64,000 nucleotides of DNA. Origin: Sulfitobacter sp. 20_GPM-1509m (GTDB taxonomy: Bacteria; Pseudomonadota; Alphaproteobacteria; Rhodobacterales; Rhodobacteraceae). Numbering within the stretch: position 1 is the stretch's first letter; the number at the start of each line of letters is the position of its first letter. The DNA lies in the NCBI RefSeq assembly GCF_000620505.1, contig NZ_JIBC01000005.1, positions 310,001-374,000 of the forward strand, given 5' to 3'. The translations under genes and the position numbers were made by a program. Under the pieces are notes generated by a model. It was not told the origin of the DNA, searched no databases, and saw only the letters and a program-made list of their open reading frames with translations. Shown here in pieces: positions 8,065 to 16,854 of this stretch.

Positions 8065-9597
8065 TTAGCCCAGCTGTTGGCCCAATGCGAATATCGCACC
8101 ACCCAGTACCACGCCGACCATCCCCGCAAGCACAATCCAGCGCCAGAATGGGCGATGCGGCGGGGTCTCTTCCTTGGCCTGACGGACCAGCGCAGCCTCG
8201 ACCAGTGCAGGCAGGCGCGGGCCAAAGCGGGCAAGGACCATCGCCGTTTTGCCCAGATCGCGCAGGGCCGCGCGTGGGCCGATGGATGTTTTGATGTAAT
8301 CGGTGACGATGGGGCTGGCGACTTCCCAGATGTTCATGCGCGGGTTCAGCGACCGCGCGACACCTTCGACAACCACCATGGTGCGTTGCAACAGGATCAG
8401 CTCGGTGCGGGTTTCCATGCCGAACCGTTCGGTCACTTCAAACAGATAGCTTAGCAGGCGGGCCATCGAAATGCGGGTGGCGTCCATGCCAAAGATCGGC
8501 TCGCCCACGGCGCGCAGGGCGCGGGCGAATTCGTCGACATCCTTGTCGGCGGGCACATAGCCTGCCTCGAAATGCACTTCGGCGACGCGTTTGTAATCCT
8601 TGCGGATGAAGCCAAAGAGGATCTCGGCATAGACACGTCTGGTGTATTCATCAATGTGACCCATGATCCCGAAATCATAGGCGATGATATCCCCGTTCGC
8701 CGCGACCTTCAGGTTGCCCTGATGCATGTCGGCGTGAAAGAACCCGTCGCGCAGCGCGTGGTTCAGGAACAGTTGCAGCACCCGCTCCGACAGCTCGACC
8801 CGGTCCACGCCCAGCGCGTCGATGGCGTCATTGTCGCCCATCGACACACCATCGGCCCAGCTCATGGTCATCACCCGACGCGCGGAATGATCCCATTTGA
8901 TATCAGGAAGCCGGAACCCCTCGTCGTCTGTGGTATTGGCCGCAAATTCCGACGCCGACGCGCTTTCCAGTCGCAGGTCCAGTTCGCCGCGCACCACGCC
9001 GTCAAAATGTTCGATCACGTCCAACGGTTTCAGGCGACGGGCACCGGGGGCAAAGAAATCCACCATGCTGGCAGCAAAATAAAAGGCGTCCACGTCCTTG
9101 CGAAAGGCCGCTTCGATGCCTGGGCGCAGCACCTTGACCGCGACCGCTTCACCAGTTTCGCGCAGGGTCGCCTTGTGGACTTGCGCGATGGATGCGGCGG
9201 CCACCGGCTCGCTGAAGTCGGAAAAGATTGTGTCGACAGGCTGGCCCAGTTCCTTTTCGATCTCGCGCTTGGCCTCGGCCACATCGAAGGGCGGCAGCTT
9301 GTCCTGCAACACGCGCAATTGCACGGCCAGTTCTTCACCCACCACGTCGGGACGGGTCGACAGAACCTGACCGAATTTGATGTAGGCAGGGCCCAGCGCC
9401 GTCAGTGCGCGGGTCGCGGGAGGCATGGACGGATCGCCGTAATAGCCCAGCCACATGAACGGTTTGCCCAGCAGCCTGGCCACGAAACGGATCGGTTTGG
9501 GCGCGTCAAAGGCGTCCAGCACCACGTTCATCGCACCGGTGCGTTCCAGCGTGGCGCCGGTGCGGATCAACCGCCAGATGTTGTGAGGTCCGCGCAC
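8065..9597 (-). CDS. ubiB: ubiquinone biosynthesis protein kinase-like UbiB
   Basis: This 510-residue member of the UbiB/ADCK/ABC1 atypical kinase family is needed for ubiquinone synthesis at the inner membrane. Family signatures are visible: the KxGQ motif in PAYIKFGQVLSTRPD (about 91-105), the lysine loop VAVKVLRPGIE, the HADMHQGNLKV catalytic loop and YDFGIMG, followed by two C-terminal membrane segments (about 487-508). The start is GTG (9595-9597), one base after the ubiE stop, so the two are translated as a coupled pair. UbiB is thought to be an ATPase or lipid-handling partner rather than an enzyme of the hydroxylation steps, despite older names. Confidence 0.93.
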   Translation of the reverse strand: MRGPHNIWRLIRTGATLERTGAMNVVLDAFDAPKPIRFVARLLGKPFMWLGYYGDPSMPPATRALTALGPAYIKFGQVLSTRPDVVGEELAVQLRVLQDKLPPFDVAEAKREIEKELGQPVDTIFSDFSEPVAAASIAQVHKATLRETGEAVAVKVLRPGIEAAFRKDVDAFYFAASMVDFFAPGARRLKPLDVIEHFDGVVRGELDLRLESASASEFAANTTDDEGFRLPDIKWDHSARRVMTMSWADGVSMGDNDAIDALGVDRVELSERVLQLFLNHALRDGFFHADMHQGNLKVAANGDIIAYDFGIMGHIDEYTRRVYAEILFGFIRKDYKRVAEVHFEAGYVPADKDVDEFARALRAVGEPIFGMDATRISMARLLSYLFEVTERFGMETRTELILLQRTMVVVEGVARSLNPRMNIWEVASPIVTDYIKTSIGPRAALRDLGKTAMVLARFGPRLPALVEAALVRQAKEETPPHRPFWRWIVLAGMVGVVLGGAIFALGQQLG

Positions 9598-9598
9598 G

Positions 9599-10351
9599 CT
9601 AGATCTTCCATCCCGAGTGCAGGGCGGCGACCCCCATTGTCATGTTGCGGTATTTGGCATTCTCGAACCCGGCCGCGCGCACCATGCCCAGAAATGTTTC
9701 CTGATCGGGAAAGTTGCGGATCGATTCGACCAGGTACTGATAGCTGTCGCGGTCGTTCGCGATCATCTTGCCCATCTGCGGGATCACGTTGAACGAATAG
9801 AGGTCATAGGCCTTTTGCATCGCGGCATTGGGCAGCTGGCTGAACTCCAGAACCATCAGGCGGCCACCGGGGCGCAGCACGCGGAACGCTTCGTTCAGCG
9901 CCTCTTGGGGGCGGGTCACGTTGCGGATGCCAAAGCTGATTGTGTAGACGTCAAAGGTGTTGTCGGCAAAGGGCAGCGCCATCGCATCGCCCACGACCCA
10001 GTCCAGACTGTCGTGCATCTGTTCTGCCTCGGCGCGCTTGCGGCCTTCGATCAGCATCGGTTCGGTCAGGTCCAGCACCGTGGCATGACCGCTGCCTGCC
10101 CGTTTCAGGAAGCGGAACGAAATGTCGCCCGTGCCGCCCGCCACATCCAGCAGCTTTTGACCGGCACGCGGGGCCAGCCAGTCCATCATCGCATCCTTCC
10201 AGATCCGGTGGATGCCCATGCTCATCACATCGTTCATGATGTCGTATTTGCTGGCGACCGAATTGAACACGCCCTGAACCCGACCGGCCTTGTCAGCCTC
10301 GGGGACGGTTTCAAATCCGAAATGGGTGGTCTTGTTGGTATCGTCGGTCAT
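9599..10351 (-). CDS. ubiE: demethylmenaquinone/2-methoxy-6-polyprenyl-benzoquinol methylase
   Basis: The 250-residue SAM-dependent methyltransferase carries out the C-methylation step of ubiquinone synthesis. Motifs are typical of Ubi[20 protein letters not shown] near the N-terminus, the SAM-binding [20 protein letters not shown] and [11 protein letters not shown]. The ATG at 10351 gives the usual UbiE start ([13 protein letters not shown]); a longer frame to 10417 adds residues not expected in the family. It is first in ubiE-ubiB and divergent from mutM, with 89 bases between the starts for both promoters. Confidence 0.95.
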   Translation of the reverse strand: MTDDTNKTTHFGFETVPEADKAGRVQGVFNSVASKYDIMNDVMSMGIHRIWKDAMMDWLAPRAGQKLLDVAGGTGDISFRFLKRAGSGHATVLDLTEPMLIEGRKRAEAEQMHDSLDWVVGDAMALPFADNTFDVYTISFGIRNVTRPQEALNEAFRVLRPGGRLMVLEFSQLPNAAMQKAYDLYSFNVIPQMGKMIANDRDSYQYLVESIRNFPDQETFLGMVRAAGFENAKYRNMTMGVAALHSGWKI

Positions 10352-10440
10352 CGTGTCAATGTCGCCTTTGTCAGTCCGCCTTGTTATAGGGCGCTGGGGC
10401 CTGCGCACAATGCGCACCTTTTGTCACAGGAAACCATTCG

Positions 10441-11292
10441 ATGCCCGAATTACCAGAGGTCGAGACAGTACGCCGCGGATTGGCCCCCGTCATGGAGGGC
10501 GCAGTGATCGCCCGGGCAGACGTGAACCGACCCGATCTGCGCTGGCCTTTTCCCCCTGAAATGGCGGCGCGGCTGACGGGGCGACAGGTGCTGGGCCTGC
10601 GCCGACGGTCAAAATACATCCTGGCCGATCTGGACAGCGGCGAGACGTTGTTGATCCATCTGGGCATGTCGGGGCGCATGCTGATCTCGGGCGATCCGCT
10701 GGGGCAGTTCGTACACAATCACCCTGCTCCCGAGAAACACGATCACGTTGTCCTGCACATGGACAACGGAGCGCGCATCACCTTCAACGACCCGCGCCGC
10801 TTTGGCGCGATGGACCTGTTGGACACCGCCACCGCCCAGCAGCACAAGCTGCTGGCCGTGCTGGGGCCCGAACCCCTGGGCAATGCGTTCAACGAGGACG
10901 TGCTGGTGCAGGCGTTCAAGGGCAAAGCGTCACCGGTCAAATCGGCGCTTCTGGATCAGCGGATCGTCGCGGGATTGGGCAATATCTATGTCTGCGAAGC
11001 CCTTTTTCGCGCCGGTGTGTCGCCACGTCGCAAGGCCGGGAACATCTCACAAGCGCGTGTGCGTGCCCTTGTTCCGATCATCCGCGAGGTGCTGTCAGAT
11101 GCCATTGCCGCAGGCGGGTCGTCCTTGCGCGATTTCCGGCAAGCTGATGGCGAGCTTGGATATTTCCAGCACAGCTTTGACGTATATGGGCGCGAGGGAC
11201 AGCCCTGTCGCGCCCCCGGATGCACCGGCACAGTGCAAAGAATCGTGCAATCGGGGCGGTCTTCATTCTACTGCGCACTATGTCAAACTTAG
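10441..11292 (+). CDS. mutM: formamidopyrimidine-DNA glycosylase
   Basis: The 283-residue repair enzyme removes oxidised purines such as 8-oxoguanine and nicks the abasic site. The start [14 protein letters not shown] supplies the catalytic Pro2 and Glu3. The helix-two-turn-helix is in [19 protein letters not shown], and the C-terminal zinc finger is complete (CRAPGC, then FYCALCQ). Length is normal for Fpg. The gene is divergent from ubiE and 63 bases upstream of an enoyl-CoA hydratase on the same strand, so co-transcription is possible. Confidence 0.97.
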   Translation: MPELPEVETVRRGLAPVMEGAVIARADVNRPDLRWPFPPEMAARLTGRQVLGLRRRSKYILADLDSGETLLIHLGMSGRMLISGDPLGQFVHNHPAPEKHDHVVLHMDNGARITFNDPRRFGAMDLLDTATAQQHKLLAVLGPEPLGNAFNEDVLVQAFKGKASPVKSALLDQRIVAGLGNIYVCEALFRAGVSPRRKAGNISQARVRALVPIIREVLSDAIAAGGSSLRDFRQADGELGYFQHSFDVYGREGQPCRAPGCTGTVQRIVQSGRSSFYCALCQT

Positions 11293-11355
11293 CTTGAAAC
11301 GTACGCCGCCCATGGTAAGGAACGCCCTCAGACGGCAACAAATGGAAGCATTCAC

Positions 11356-12132
11356 ATGGCCTATGAGACGATCATCGTCGACGTAGACGACCACGTCGCC
11401 CGCATCACGCTGAACCGCCCGGACGCGCTGAACGCGCTCAGCGGCGAACTGCTGGGCGAACTGGCTGACGCTGTCACCGAGGCGCAAAAAGATGACAAGG
11501 TGCGCTGCATCGTCATCACCGGATCGGAAAAGGCATTCGCCGCGGGCGCCGACATCGCCATGATGGCCGAGATGAGCTTTGTCGACACGTTCATGGGCAA
11601 CCTGTTCACCGATTCGACCGATTCCATCTGTCGTGCCCGCAAGCCGATCATCGCGGCGGTCTCCGGCTATGCGCTGGGCGGTGGCTGTGAGCTGGCAATG
11701 ATGTGCGATTTCATCATCGCATCGGAAAGCGCCAAGTTCGGCCAGCCCGAAGTGAACCTTGGTGTGATGGCCGGTATCGGCGGCACGCAGCGGCTGGCAC
11801 GTTTTGTGGGCAAGTCCAAAGCAATGGACATGAACCTGACGGGCCGTTTCATGGACGCAGAAGAGGCCGAGCGGTGCGGGTTGGTCAGCCGGGTGGTTCC
11901 CACCAAGAAGCTGATGGAAGAGGCCATGGCCGCCGCCAACAAGATCGCGTCGAAGTCGATGATTTCCGTAATGGCGATCAAGGAATCGGTGAACCAGGCA
12001 TTCGAAGTGCCGCTGCGCGACGGGCTGCTGTTCGAACGCCGCCTGTTTCATTCGATGTTCGCCACCGAAGACCAGTCCGAGGGCATGGCCGCCTTCCTGG
12101 AAAAACGCGAACCACAGTTCCGCGACAAGTAA
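11356..12132 (+). CDS. enoyl-CoA hydratase
   Basis: The 258-residue crotonase-fold protein should hydrate trans-2-enoyl-CoA in beta-oxidation. It has the oxyanion-hole segment [10 protein letters not shown] (about 58-67), the first catalytic glutamate in [13 protein letters not shown] and the second in [18 protein letters not shown]. Both glutamates present make hydratase rather than isomerase or another crotonase activity likely. Length matches short-chain enoyl-CoA hydratases (PaaF/Ech1 type). It is followed by an imperfect hairpin and then by the separate rpsT unit. Confidence 0.92.
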   Translation: MAYETIIVDVDDHVARITLNRPDALNALSGELLGELADAVTEAQKDDKVRCIVITGSEKAFAAGADIAMMAEMSFVDTFMGNLFTDSTDSICRARKPIIAAVSGYALGGGCELAMMCDFIIASESAKFGQPEVNLGVMAGIGGTQRLARFVGKSKAMDMNLTGRFMDAEEAERCGLVSRVVPTKKLMEEAMAAANKIASKSMISVMAIKESVNQAFEVPLRDGLLFERRLFHSMFATEDQSEGMAAFLEKREPQFRDK

Positions 12133-12140
12133 AGTGCACA

Positions 12141-12164
12141 GCCCCTGTGCCGATGCACGGGGGC
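12141..12164 (+). terminator. candidate terminator hairpin after enoyl-CoA hydratase
   Basis: GCCCCTGTGC (12141-12150) and GCACGGGGGC (12155-12164) form a 10-bp stem with one G-T wobble around CGAT, nine bases past the stop. No T-run follows. Confidence 0.5.
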
Positions 12165-12178
12165 ACGCACGACAGGCG

Positions 12179-12207
12179 TTGACTCGAACGTGCCACGCGC
12201 CTAAAGA
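12179..12207 (+). promoter_or_regulatory. candidate rpsT promoter
   Basis: TTGACT (12179-12184) matches five of six -35 positions; TAAAGA (12202-12207), 17 bases later, is a weak -10. The leader that follows contains a short hairpin CAGC-GCTG with TTTTT, which might act as an attenuator. S20 is autoregulated in E. coli; whether that holds here is unknown. Confidence 0.35.
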
Positions 12208-12272
12208 CGCGGCTTCACCGCAGCAAATCGCTGTTTTTACACTACCGCACCAATCATTGGGACGAGATAATC

Positions 12273-12536
12273 ATGGCAAATACGCCTCAGGCCAAGAAAC
12301 GGGCCCGTCAAAACGAAAAACGTTTCGCAATCAACAAAGCACGCCGTTCGCGGATTCGTACATACCTGCGCAAAGTCGAGGAAGCGATCGCTTCCGGTGA
12401 CAAGGCCGCAGCCGAATCTGCACTGCGCGTTGCACAGCCCGAACTGATGCGTGGCGTCACCAAAGGCGTGTACCACAAAAACACCGCATCGCGGAAAATG
12501 TCACGGTTGTCATCGCGCGTCAAAGCGCTGGCGTAA
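12273..12536 (+). CDS. rpsT: 30S ribosomal protein S20
   Basis: The 87-residue, strongly basic protein starts [20 protein letters not shown], the hallmark of bacterial S20, and ends in [19 protein letters not shown]20 binds 16S rRNA early in 30S assembly. Length and sequence are normal. The gene is monocistronic, with a promoter-like sequence before it and a strong intrinsic terminator after it, just ahead of the dnaA control region. Confidence 0.98.
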   Translation: MANTPQAKKRARQNEKRFAINKARRSRIRTYLRKVEEAIASGDKAAAESALRVAQPELMRGVTKGVYHKNTASRKMSRLSSRVKALA

Positions 12537-12566
12537 GCCAAGACACAGAATTATGACGGTTTTGCA

Positions 12567-12599
12567 ACGGCATCGCTCAGGCGGTGCCGTTTCTTTTTT
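12567..12599 (+). terminator. rho-independent terminator of rpsT
   Basis: ACGGCATCGC (12567-12576) pairs with GCGGTGCCGT (12581-12590) around TCAG, with one mismatch-type wobble, followed by TTCTTTTTT (12591-12599). This is a textbook intrinsic terminator. Confidence 0.9.
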
Positions 12600-13044
12600 G
12601 AGCCTTCAAAATAAGGGCCATAGATTCTTTTCCACAAAAGCCCGAGTCAACATTTAAGTTCTGTTGCCGCGTCACAGACGAAGTTGCTACCAAGGGTACA
12701 GCGATTCACTTCGCCTGGGGGGACAGAACAATCAGACCCGCGTGCTGCCGCACAAATAAGGGTACGATTGTGGGCCGGACGGTTGCACAGAAACCGGATG
12801 GATCAGTGGAATTGCCGTATTTCCGGCGCCACCTGTCGCATCAACATTGGGAATGACGAACGTCGTTCAGGGGGCTCATTCGGGCACTCGCTGGCGAAGT
12901 GCGTTTTCTGGGCGAAACGACGCAAGTCGCTTTTGATCTCGTAGGGACACGGGACAAGGCGAGTGTTTCGTGGGCAGTATTTAAGTGGCTGGGTGCAAGT
13001 GTTGCATCCGGTGGGGACAGCAGAAAGGCTTGGGGAATTAACGA
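12600..13044 (+). promoter_or_regulatory. 445-base dnaA upstream region with GANTC cluster
   Basis: No gene is supported in this stretch. Near its left end are three GANTC sites (12623-12627, 12644-12648, 12703-12707), the target of the CcrM methylase in alphaproteobacteria, and one DnaA-box-like sequence. ATTTAAGT occurs twice (about 12652 and 12979) and GGGGACAG three times (about 12717, 13014 and, inside dnaA, 13061). A GGGGA motif 9 bases before the ATG is the likely ribosome-binding site, and a TTAAC half-site (13037-13041) overlaps this spacer. The long leader suggests cell-cycle control of dnaA, which is an inference. Confidence 0.5.
12628..12636 (+). promoter_or_regulatory. DnaA-box-like site upstream of dnaA
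   Basis: TTTTCCACA differs from the consensus TTATCCACA at one position. It sits between two GANTC sites and could mediate DnaA autoregulation. A single site is weak evidence. Confidence 0.4.
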
Positions 13045-14400
13045 ATGACACAAGAAAAATGGGGACAGCTGAGACAACGGCTGCTCAAAACCGTCGGACA
13101 GAACAATTTCACAACCTGGATCGAGCCGCTGGAATTCCAGCAACTTGAAGATGGCATTGCCACGTTCAACGTGCCGACCAATTTCATGGGCAACTATGTC
13201 AGCCAGAACTTTGCGGATCTGATTCTGCATGAGCTGCGCACGGAAAACGCCACCATCAACCGGCTGAACTTTACCGTCGCGGCCAATATGTCGGAAAAGC
13301 CGCGCTCGATGCCCGCCAAACCTTTGGCTGCCCCGGCCAAAGTTGCCCCCTCGTCCGCGCTGAACACCGCGCCGCTGGACCGTCGGTTTACCTTTGACAG
13401 TTTTGTCGTCGGCAAGCCCAACGAACTGGCCCATGCCGCGGCGAAACGCGTGGCCGAAGGTGGTCCTGTCACGTTCAATCCCCTGTTTCTGTATGGTGGC
13501 GTCGGTCTGGGCAAAACCCACCTGATGCACGCCATCGCGTGGGAACTGCAACAGACGCGCCCCGACCTGTCCGTGCTGTACCTGTCCGCCGAACAGTTCA
13601 TGTACCGGTTCGTGCAGGCGCTGCGCGATCGCAAGATGATGGATTTCAAGGAAATCTTCCGAAACGTCGACGTCCTGATGGTGGATGACGTTCAGTTCAT
13701 CGCCGGCAAGGATTCGACCCAGGAAGAATTCTTTCACACGTTCAACGCACTGGTGGACCAGAACCGTCAGATCATCATTTCGGCCGACCGTGCCCCCGGC
13801 GAGATCAAGGACCTTGAGGATCGCGTGAAATCGCGTCTGCAATGTGGTCTGGTTGTCGACCTGCACCCCACGGACTACGAGCTGCGGCTGGGCATCCTGC
13901 AAAGCAAGGTCGAACAGCAAAGCCAGAACTACCCCGACCTGTCCATCGCCCCCGGCGTGTTGGAATTCCTGGCTCACCGCATTTCGACCAACGTGCGTGT
14001 GCTCGAGGGCGCGCTGACCCGTCTGTTCGCCTTTGCCTCGCTCGTGGGCCGCGAGATCGACATGGACCTGACGCAGGACTGTCTGGCCGACGTGCTGCGT
14101 GCGTCCGAACGCAAGATCACCATCGAAGAGATCCAGCGCCGCGTGTCCGAGCATTACAACATCCGCCTGTCGGACATGATCGGCCCCAAGCGCCTGCGCA
14201 GCTATGCGCGTCCGCGTCAGGTGGCGATGTACCTGTCCAAACATCTGACCAGCCGCTCGCTGCCTGAAATCGGGCGCCGTTTTGGCGGTCGCGACCACAC
14301 CACCGTCATGCACGGCGTGCGCCGGATCGAAGAGCTGAAAGTACAGGATGGTCAGATCGCCGAGGATCTGGAGATGCTGCGCCGCGCGCTCGAGGCGTAA
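13045..14400 (+). CDS. dnaA: chromosomal replication initiator protein DnaA
   Basis: The 451-residue protein has all DnaA domains: the N-terminal domain (about 1-80), a short variable linker, the AAA+ domain from about residue 110 (Walker A GGVGLGKTHLMHA, Walker B MVDDVQFIAGK) and the C-terminal DNA-binding domain with RPRQVAMYLSKHLT and FGGRDHTTVMHGVRRIEEL. It binds DnaA boxes at oriC and opens the origin. The linker is short, as in related Rhodobacteraceae. A strong terminator separates it from dnaN, so the two are not one simple operon. The likely oriC is not next to it but about 44 kb to the right. Confidence 0.98.
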   Translation: MTQEKWGQLRQRLLKTVGQNNFTTWIEPLEFQQLEDGIATFNVPTNFMGNYVSQNFADLILHELRTENATINRLNFTVAANMSEKPRSMPAKPLAAPAKVAPSSALNTAPLDRRFTFDSFVVGKPNELAHAAAKRVAEGGPVTFNPLFLYGGVGLGKTHLMHAIAWELQQTRPDLSVLYLSAEQFMYRFVQALRDRKMMDFKEIFRNVDVLMVDDVQFIAGKDSTQEEFFHTFNALVDQNRQIIISADRAPGEIKDLEDRVKSRLQCGLVVDLHPTDYELRLGILQSKVEQQSQNYPDLSIAPGVLEFLAHRISTNVRVLEGALTRLFAFASLVGREIDMDLTQDCLADVLRASERKITIEEIQRRVSEHYNIRLSDMIGPKRLRSYARPRQVAMYLSKHLTSRSLPEIGRRFGGRDHTTVMHGVRRIEELKVQDGQIAEDLEMLRRALEA

Positions 14401-14420
14401 ACCTGCGTCACCTGTACCAC

Positions 14421-14452
14421 ACGGCACCCTTTTCGGGTGCCGTTTGTGTTTG
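14421..14452 (+). terminator. rho-independent terminator of dnaA
   Basis: ACGGCACCC (14421-14429) pairs perfectly with GGGTGCCGT (14435-14443) around TTTTC and is followed by TTGTGTTTG. It lies 21 bases past the dnaA stop. The remaining gap to dnaN (to 14579) holds a TTGACC (14479-14484) that could be a dnaN -35 element, with no convincing -10. Confidence 0.85.
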
Positions 14453-14579
14453 AAGAGGGTGCAATCGACCTGCCACGCTTGACCCTTCTATCAATCCAGC
14501 CGACAACAAACAAAAAGGTTGAGAATACGCCGGTATAGGGTAGTTTGCCCGTCCCGGTGGTCCGATTGGAGAGGGACAG

Positions 14580-15698
14580 ATGAAAATCAGTATTGAACGG
14601 GCCGCGTTGCTCAAAGCCGTGAGCCAGGCCCAGTCCGTGGTCGAACGCCGCAACACCATTCCGATCCTCGCCAACGTGCTGATCGAGGCCGAAGGCGCTG
14701 ACGTGATGTTCCGCGCCACCGATCTGGACATCGAGGTTGTGGACAAAGCCCCCGCACAGGTCGAGCGCGCTGGCGCCACCACCGTGTCCGCCACCACCTT
14801 GCATGAAATCGTGCGCAAACTGCCCGATGGTGCGCTGGTCACCCTAACCGCCGACGCCGCAGCGGGCCGCCTGACGGTCGAAGCGGGCCGGTCAAACTTT
14901 TCGCTGGCGACCCTGCCCAAGGAAGATTTTCCTGTCATGGCCTCGTCGGAATATGCCTCGAACTTCTCGATCGACGCGGTCAAGCTGCGCCGCCTGTTCG
15001 ACAAGTCGAAATTCGCCATCTCGACCGAAGAGACCCGGTATTACCTGAACGGTGTCTACATGCACGTCGCCACCGGCGAAGACGGCAAGGTGCTGCGCTG
15101 TGTGGCCACCGATGGTCACCGCCTGGCGCGGATCGACACCGACCTGCCCGCAGGGGCCGACGAGATGCCGGGCGTGATCGTGCCCCGCAAGACCGTGGGC
15201 GAGCTGCGCAAGCTGCTGGACGATGACGAGATGAAGATCGCCGTATCGGTGTCGGAAACCAAGGTGCGCTTTGCCACGCCGGACATCACCCTGACATCCA
15301 AGGTGATCGACGGGACATTCCCCGACTACACCCGCGTCATTCCGCAGGGCAACACCCGCAAGCTGGAAGTGGACGCCAGCGACTTTGCCCGCGCCGTGGA
15401 CCGCGTGGCAACCGTGTCGTCCGAGCGTTCGCGCGCGGTCAAGCTGCAACTGGACGAAGACCGCCTGATCCTGTCGGTCAACGCGCCCGACAGCGGTGCC
15501 GCCGAGGAAGAACTGGCCGTGTCGTATAATGACGAACGGCTGGAGATCGGGTTCAACGCCAAATACCTGCTGGAGATCGCCAGCCAGGTGGACCGTGAAA
15601 ACGCCGTGTTCATGTTCAATTCGTCGGGCGACCCGACCTTGATGCGTGAAGGCAATGACATGTCGGCGGTCTACGTCGTCATGCCGATGCGCGTTTAA
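14580..15698 (+). CDS. dnaN: DNA polymerase III beta subunit (sliding clamp)
   Basis: The 372-residue clamp starts MKISIERAALLKAVSQAQSV, typical of DnaN, and ends in the conserved YVVMPMRV. It forms a ring dimer around DNA that tethers the replicative polymerase. Three clamp domains fit the length, with RATDLDIEV and CVATDGHRLA as recognisable family segments. GGAGAGGGACAG precedes the ATG. dnaN is followed by a 52-base spacer holding a repeat element and a hairpin that encloses the recF start. Confidence 0.98.
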   Translation: MKISIERAALLKAVSQAQSVVERRNTIPILANVLIEAEGADVMFRATDLDIEVVDKAPAQVERAGATTVSATTLHEIVRKLPDGALVTLTADAAAGRLTVEAGRSNFSLATLPKEDFPVMASSEYASNFSIDAVKLRRLFDKSKFAISTEETRYYLNGVYMHVATGEDGKVLRCVATDGHRLARIDTDLPAGADEMPGVIVPRKTVGELRKLLDDDEMKIAVSVSETKVRFATPDITLTSKVIDGTFPDYTRVIPQGNTRKLEVDASDFARAVDRVATVSSERSRAVKLQLDEDRLILSVNAPDSGAAEEELAVSYNDERLEIGFNAKYLLEIASQVDRENAVFMFNSSGDPTLMREGNDMSAVYVVMPMRV

Positions 15699-15705
15699 GA
15701 GTTTT

Positions 15706-15742
15706 CTTGCCTCCGGCGGGGATATTTAAGGCCAAAAGAAAG
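15706..15742. repeat. intergenic CTCCGGCGGG-GATATTT element
   Basis: The spacer between dnaN and recF carries TTGCCTCCGGCGGGGATATT followed by TAAGGCCAAAAGAAAG. From memory, near-identical stretches are frequent between genes in Rhodobacteraceae genomes and look like a dispersed element or terminator-like motif. No second copy was seen in this window, so the repeat status depends on genome-wide counting. Confidence 0.4.
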
Positions 15743-15768
15743 GGACAGTTGTGAAGCTGTCCCTTTCT
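15737..15768 (+). promoter_or_regulatory. perfect hairpin enclosing the recF start codon
   Basis: AGAAAGGGACAG (15737-15748) is followed, after the 8-base loop TTGTGAAG, by its exact complement CTGTCCCTTTCT (15757-15768). The GTG start of recF (15751-15753) lies in the loop and the Shine-Dalgarno-like AAAGGGA is in the left arm. In mRNA this would hide the ribosome-binding site and expose only the start codon. It could instead work as a terminator of dnaN, but the tail is not a T-run. Confidence 0.6.
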
Positions 15769-16854
15769 GCATTGACGATTTCGCATTTCAGATCGCACCG
15801 GATGGCGCGGATTTCCGTTGATCCGCGTCCCGTGGCGATTTTCGGCCCCAATGGTGCGGGCAAGACCAACATTCTGGAAGCGGTGTCTCTGTTCTCGCCC
15901 GGACGCGGTTTGCGCCGGTCCAGCGCCGAGGACATGACCCGCAGGCCCGAGGCGCTGGGGTGGAAGATCAGCGGCGTGCTGACCTCGCTGCGGCAGGTGC
16001 ACGAGATCGACATCATCTCCGAGGCCGGCGGCGCGCGTCAGGTGCGGATCGACGGCAAGGCGGCAGCACAAGTGGCGCTGGGTCGGGTCGGGCGGGTGCT
16101 GTGGCTGATCCCCGCAATGGACCGGCTGTGGATCGAAGGCGCGGAAGGGCGGCGGCGGTTCCTGGACCGGATGACGCTGAGTTTCGAGCCCGGCCATGCG
16201 GACCTGTCGCTGGCCTATGAAAAGGCGATGCGCGAACGCAACCGGCTGTTGAAGGACATGGTGCGCGATCCGGCGTGGTACGGCGCGTTAGAGGCACAGA
16301 TGGCGCAGGCCGGGGCCGCAATCCATGCCAACCGGCTGGCCACACTGGCCGAACTGCACAGCGCCCAGCAGGATGCGCAGACGGCCTTTCCCACCGCCGA
16401 CCTTGAGCTGGTTCATGCGGATGCGCCCTTGCCCCCCTCCGAGGATGATCTGCGCACCGCGCTGGCCGAAGGGCGCAAACGCGATCTGGCGGCGGGGCGC
16501 ACGCTGATCGGGCCACACCGCGCCGATCTGATCGGCACCTATGCGGCCAAGGACGTGCCCGCCCGCGATTGCTCGACCGGCGAGCAAAAGGCGCTGTTGG
16601 TGTCGCTGATCCTTGCCAATGCGCGCGCACTGGCCCAAAGCTTTGGCGCGCCGCCGCTGTTGCTGCTGGACGAGGTTGCCGCCCATCTGGACGCAGACCG
16701 GCGCGCCGCCCTGTACGACGAAATCGTGGCACTGGGCGCACAGGCCTGGATGACAGGCACCGACCGCAACCTGTTCGACGCATTGGGCGCGCGGGCGCAA
16801 TATCTGAACGTGACCGAGGCGAATGGCGCCTCGAAGGTAGAGGCCGTGACATGA
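15751..16854 (+). CDS. recF: DNA replication and repair protein RecF
   Basis: The 367-residue SMC-like ATPase helps load RecA at gaps. It shows Walker A GPNGAGKTNILEAV (about 32-45), the family segment FSPGRGLRRSSAEDM, the signature region DCSTGEQKALLVSLILANAR and Walker B LLLLDEVAAHLD. The start is GTG, in keeping with the RecF N-terminus (KLSLSALTISHFRSH). This start sits in the loop of a 12-bp perfect hairpin, which suggests restricted translation. The TGA overlaps the ATG of the LysE-family gene (ATGA). Confidence 0.95.
   Translation: MKLSLSALTISHFRSHRMARISVDPRPVAIFGPNGAGKTNILEAVSLFSPGRGLRRSSAEDMTRRPEALGWKISGVLTSLRQVHEIDIISEAGGARQVRIDGKAAAQVALGRVGRVLWLIPAMDRLWIEGAEGRRRFLDRMTLSFEPGHADLSLAYEKAMRERNRLLKDMVRDPAWYGALEAQMAQAGAAIHANRLATLAELHSAQQDAQTAFPTADLELVHADAPLPPSEDDLRTALAEGRKRDLAAGRTLIGPHRADLIGTYAAKDVPARDCSTGEQKALLVSLILANARALAQSFGAPPLLLLDEVAAHLDADRRAALYDEIVALGAQAWMTGTDRNLFDALGARAQYLNVTEANGASKVEAVT

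Noticed and set aside
12684-12944. An 86-codon frame in the dnaA upstream region
   Set aside because: No ribosome-binding site, unusual composition and no recognisable sequence; the region looks like control DNA.
16569-16850. An N-terminal extension of the LysE-family protein inside recF
   Set aside because: The extension is an out-of-frame reading of recF; the family start TPGP region fits the ATG at 16851.
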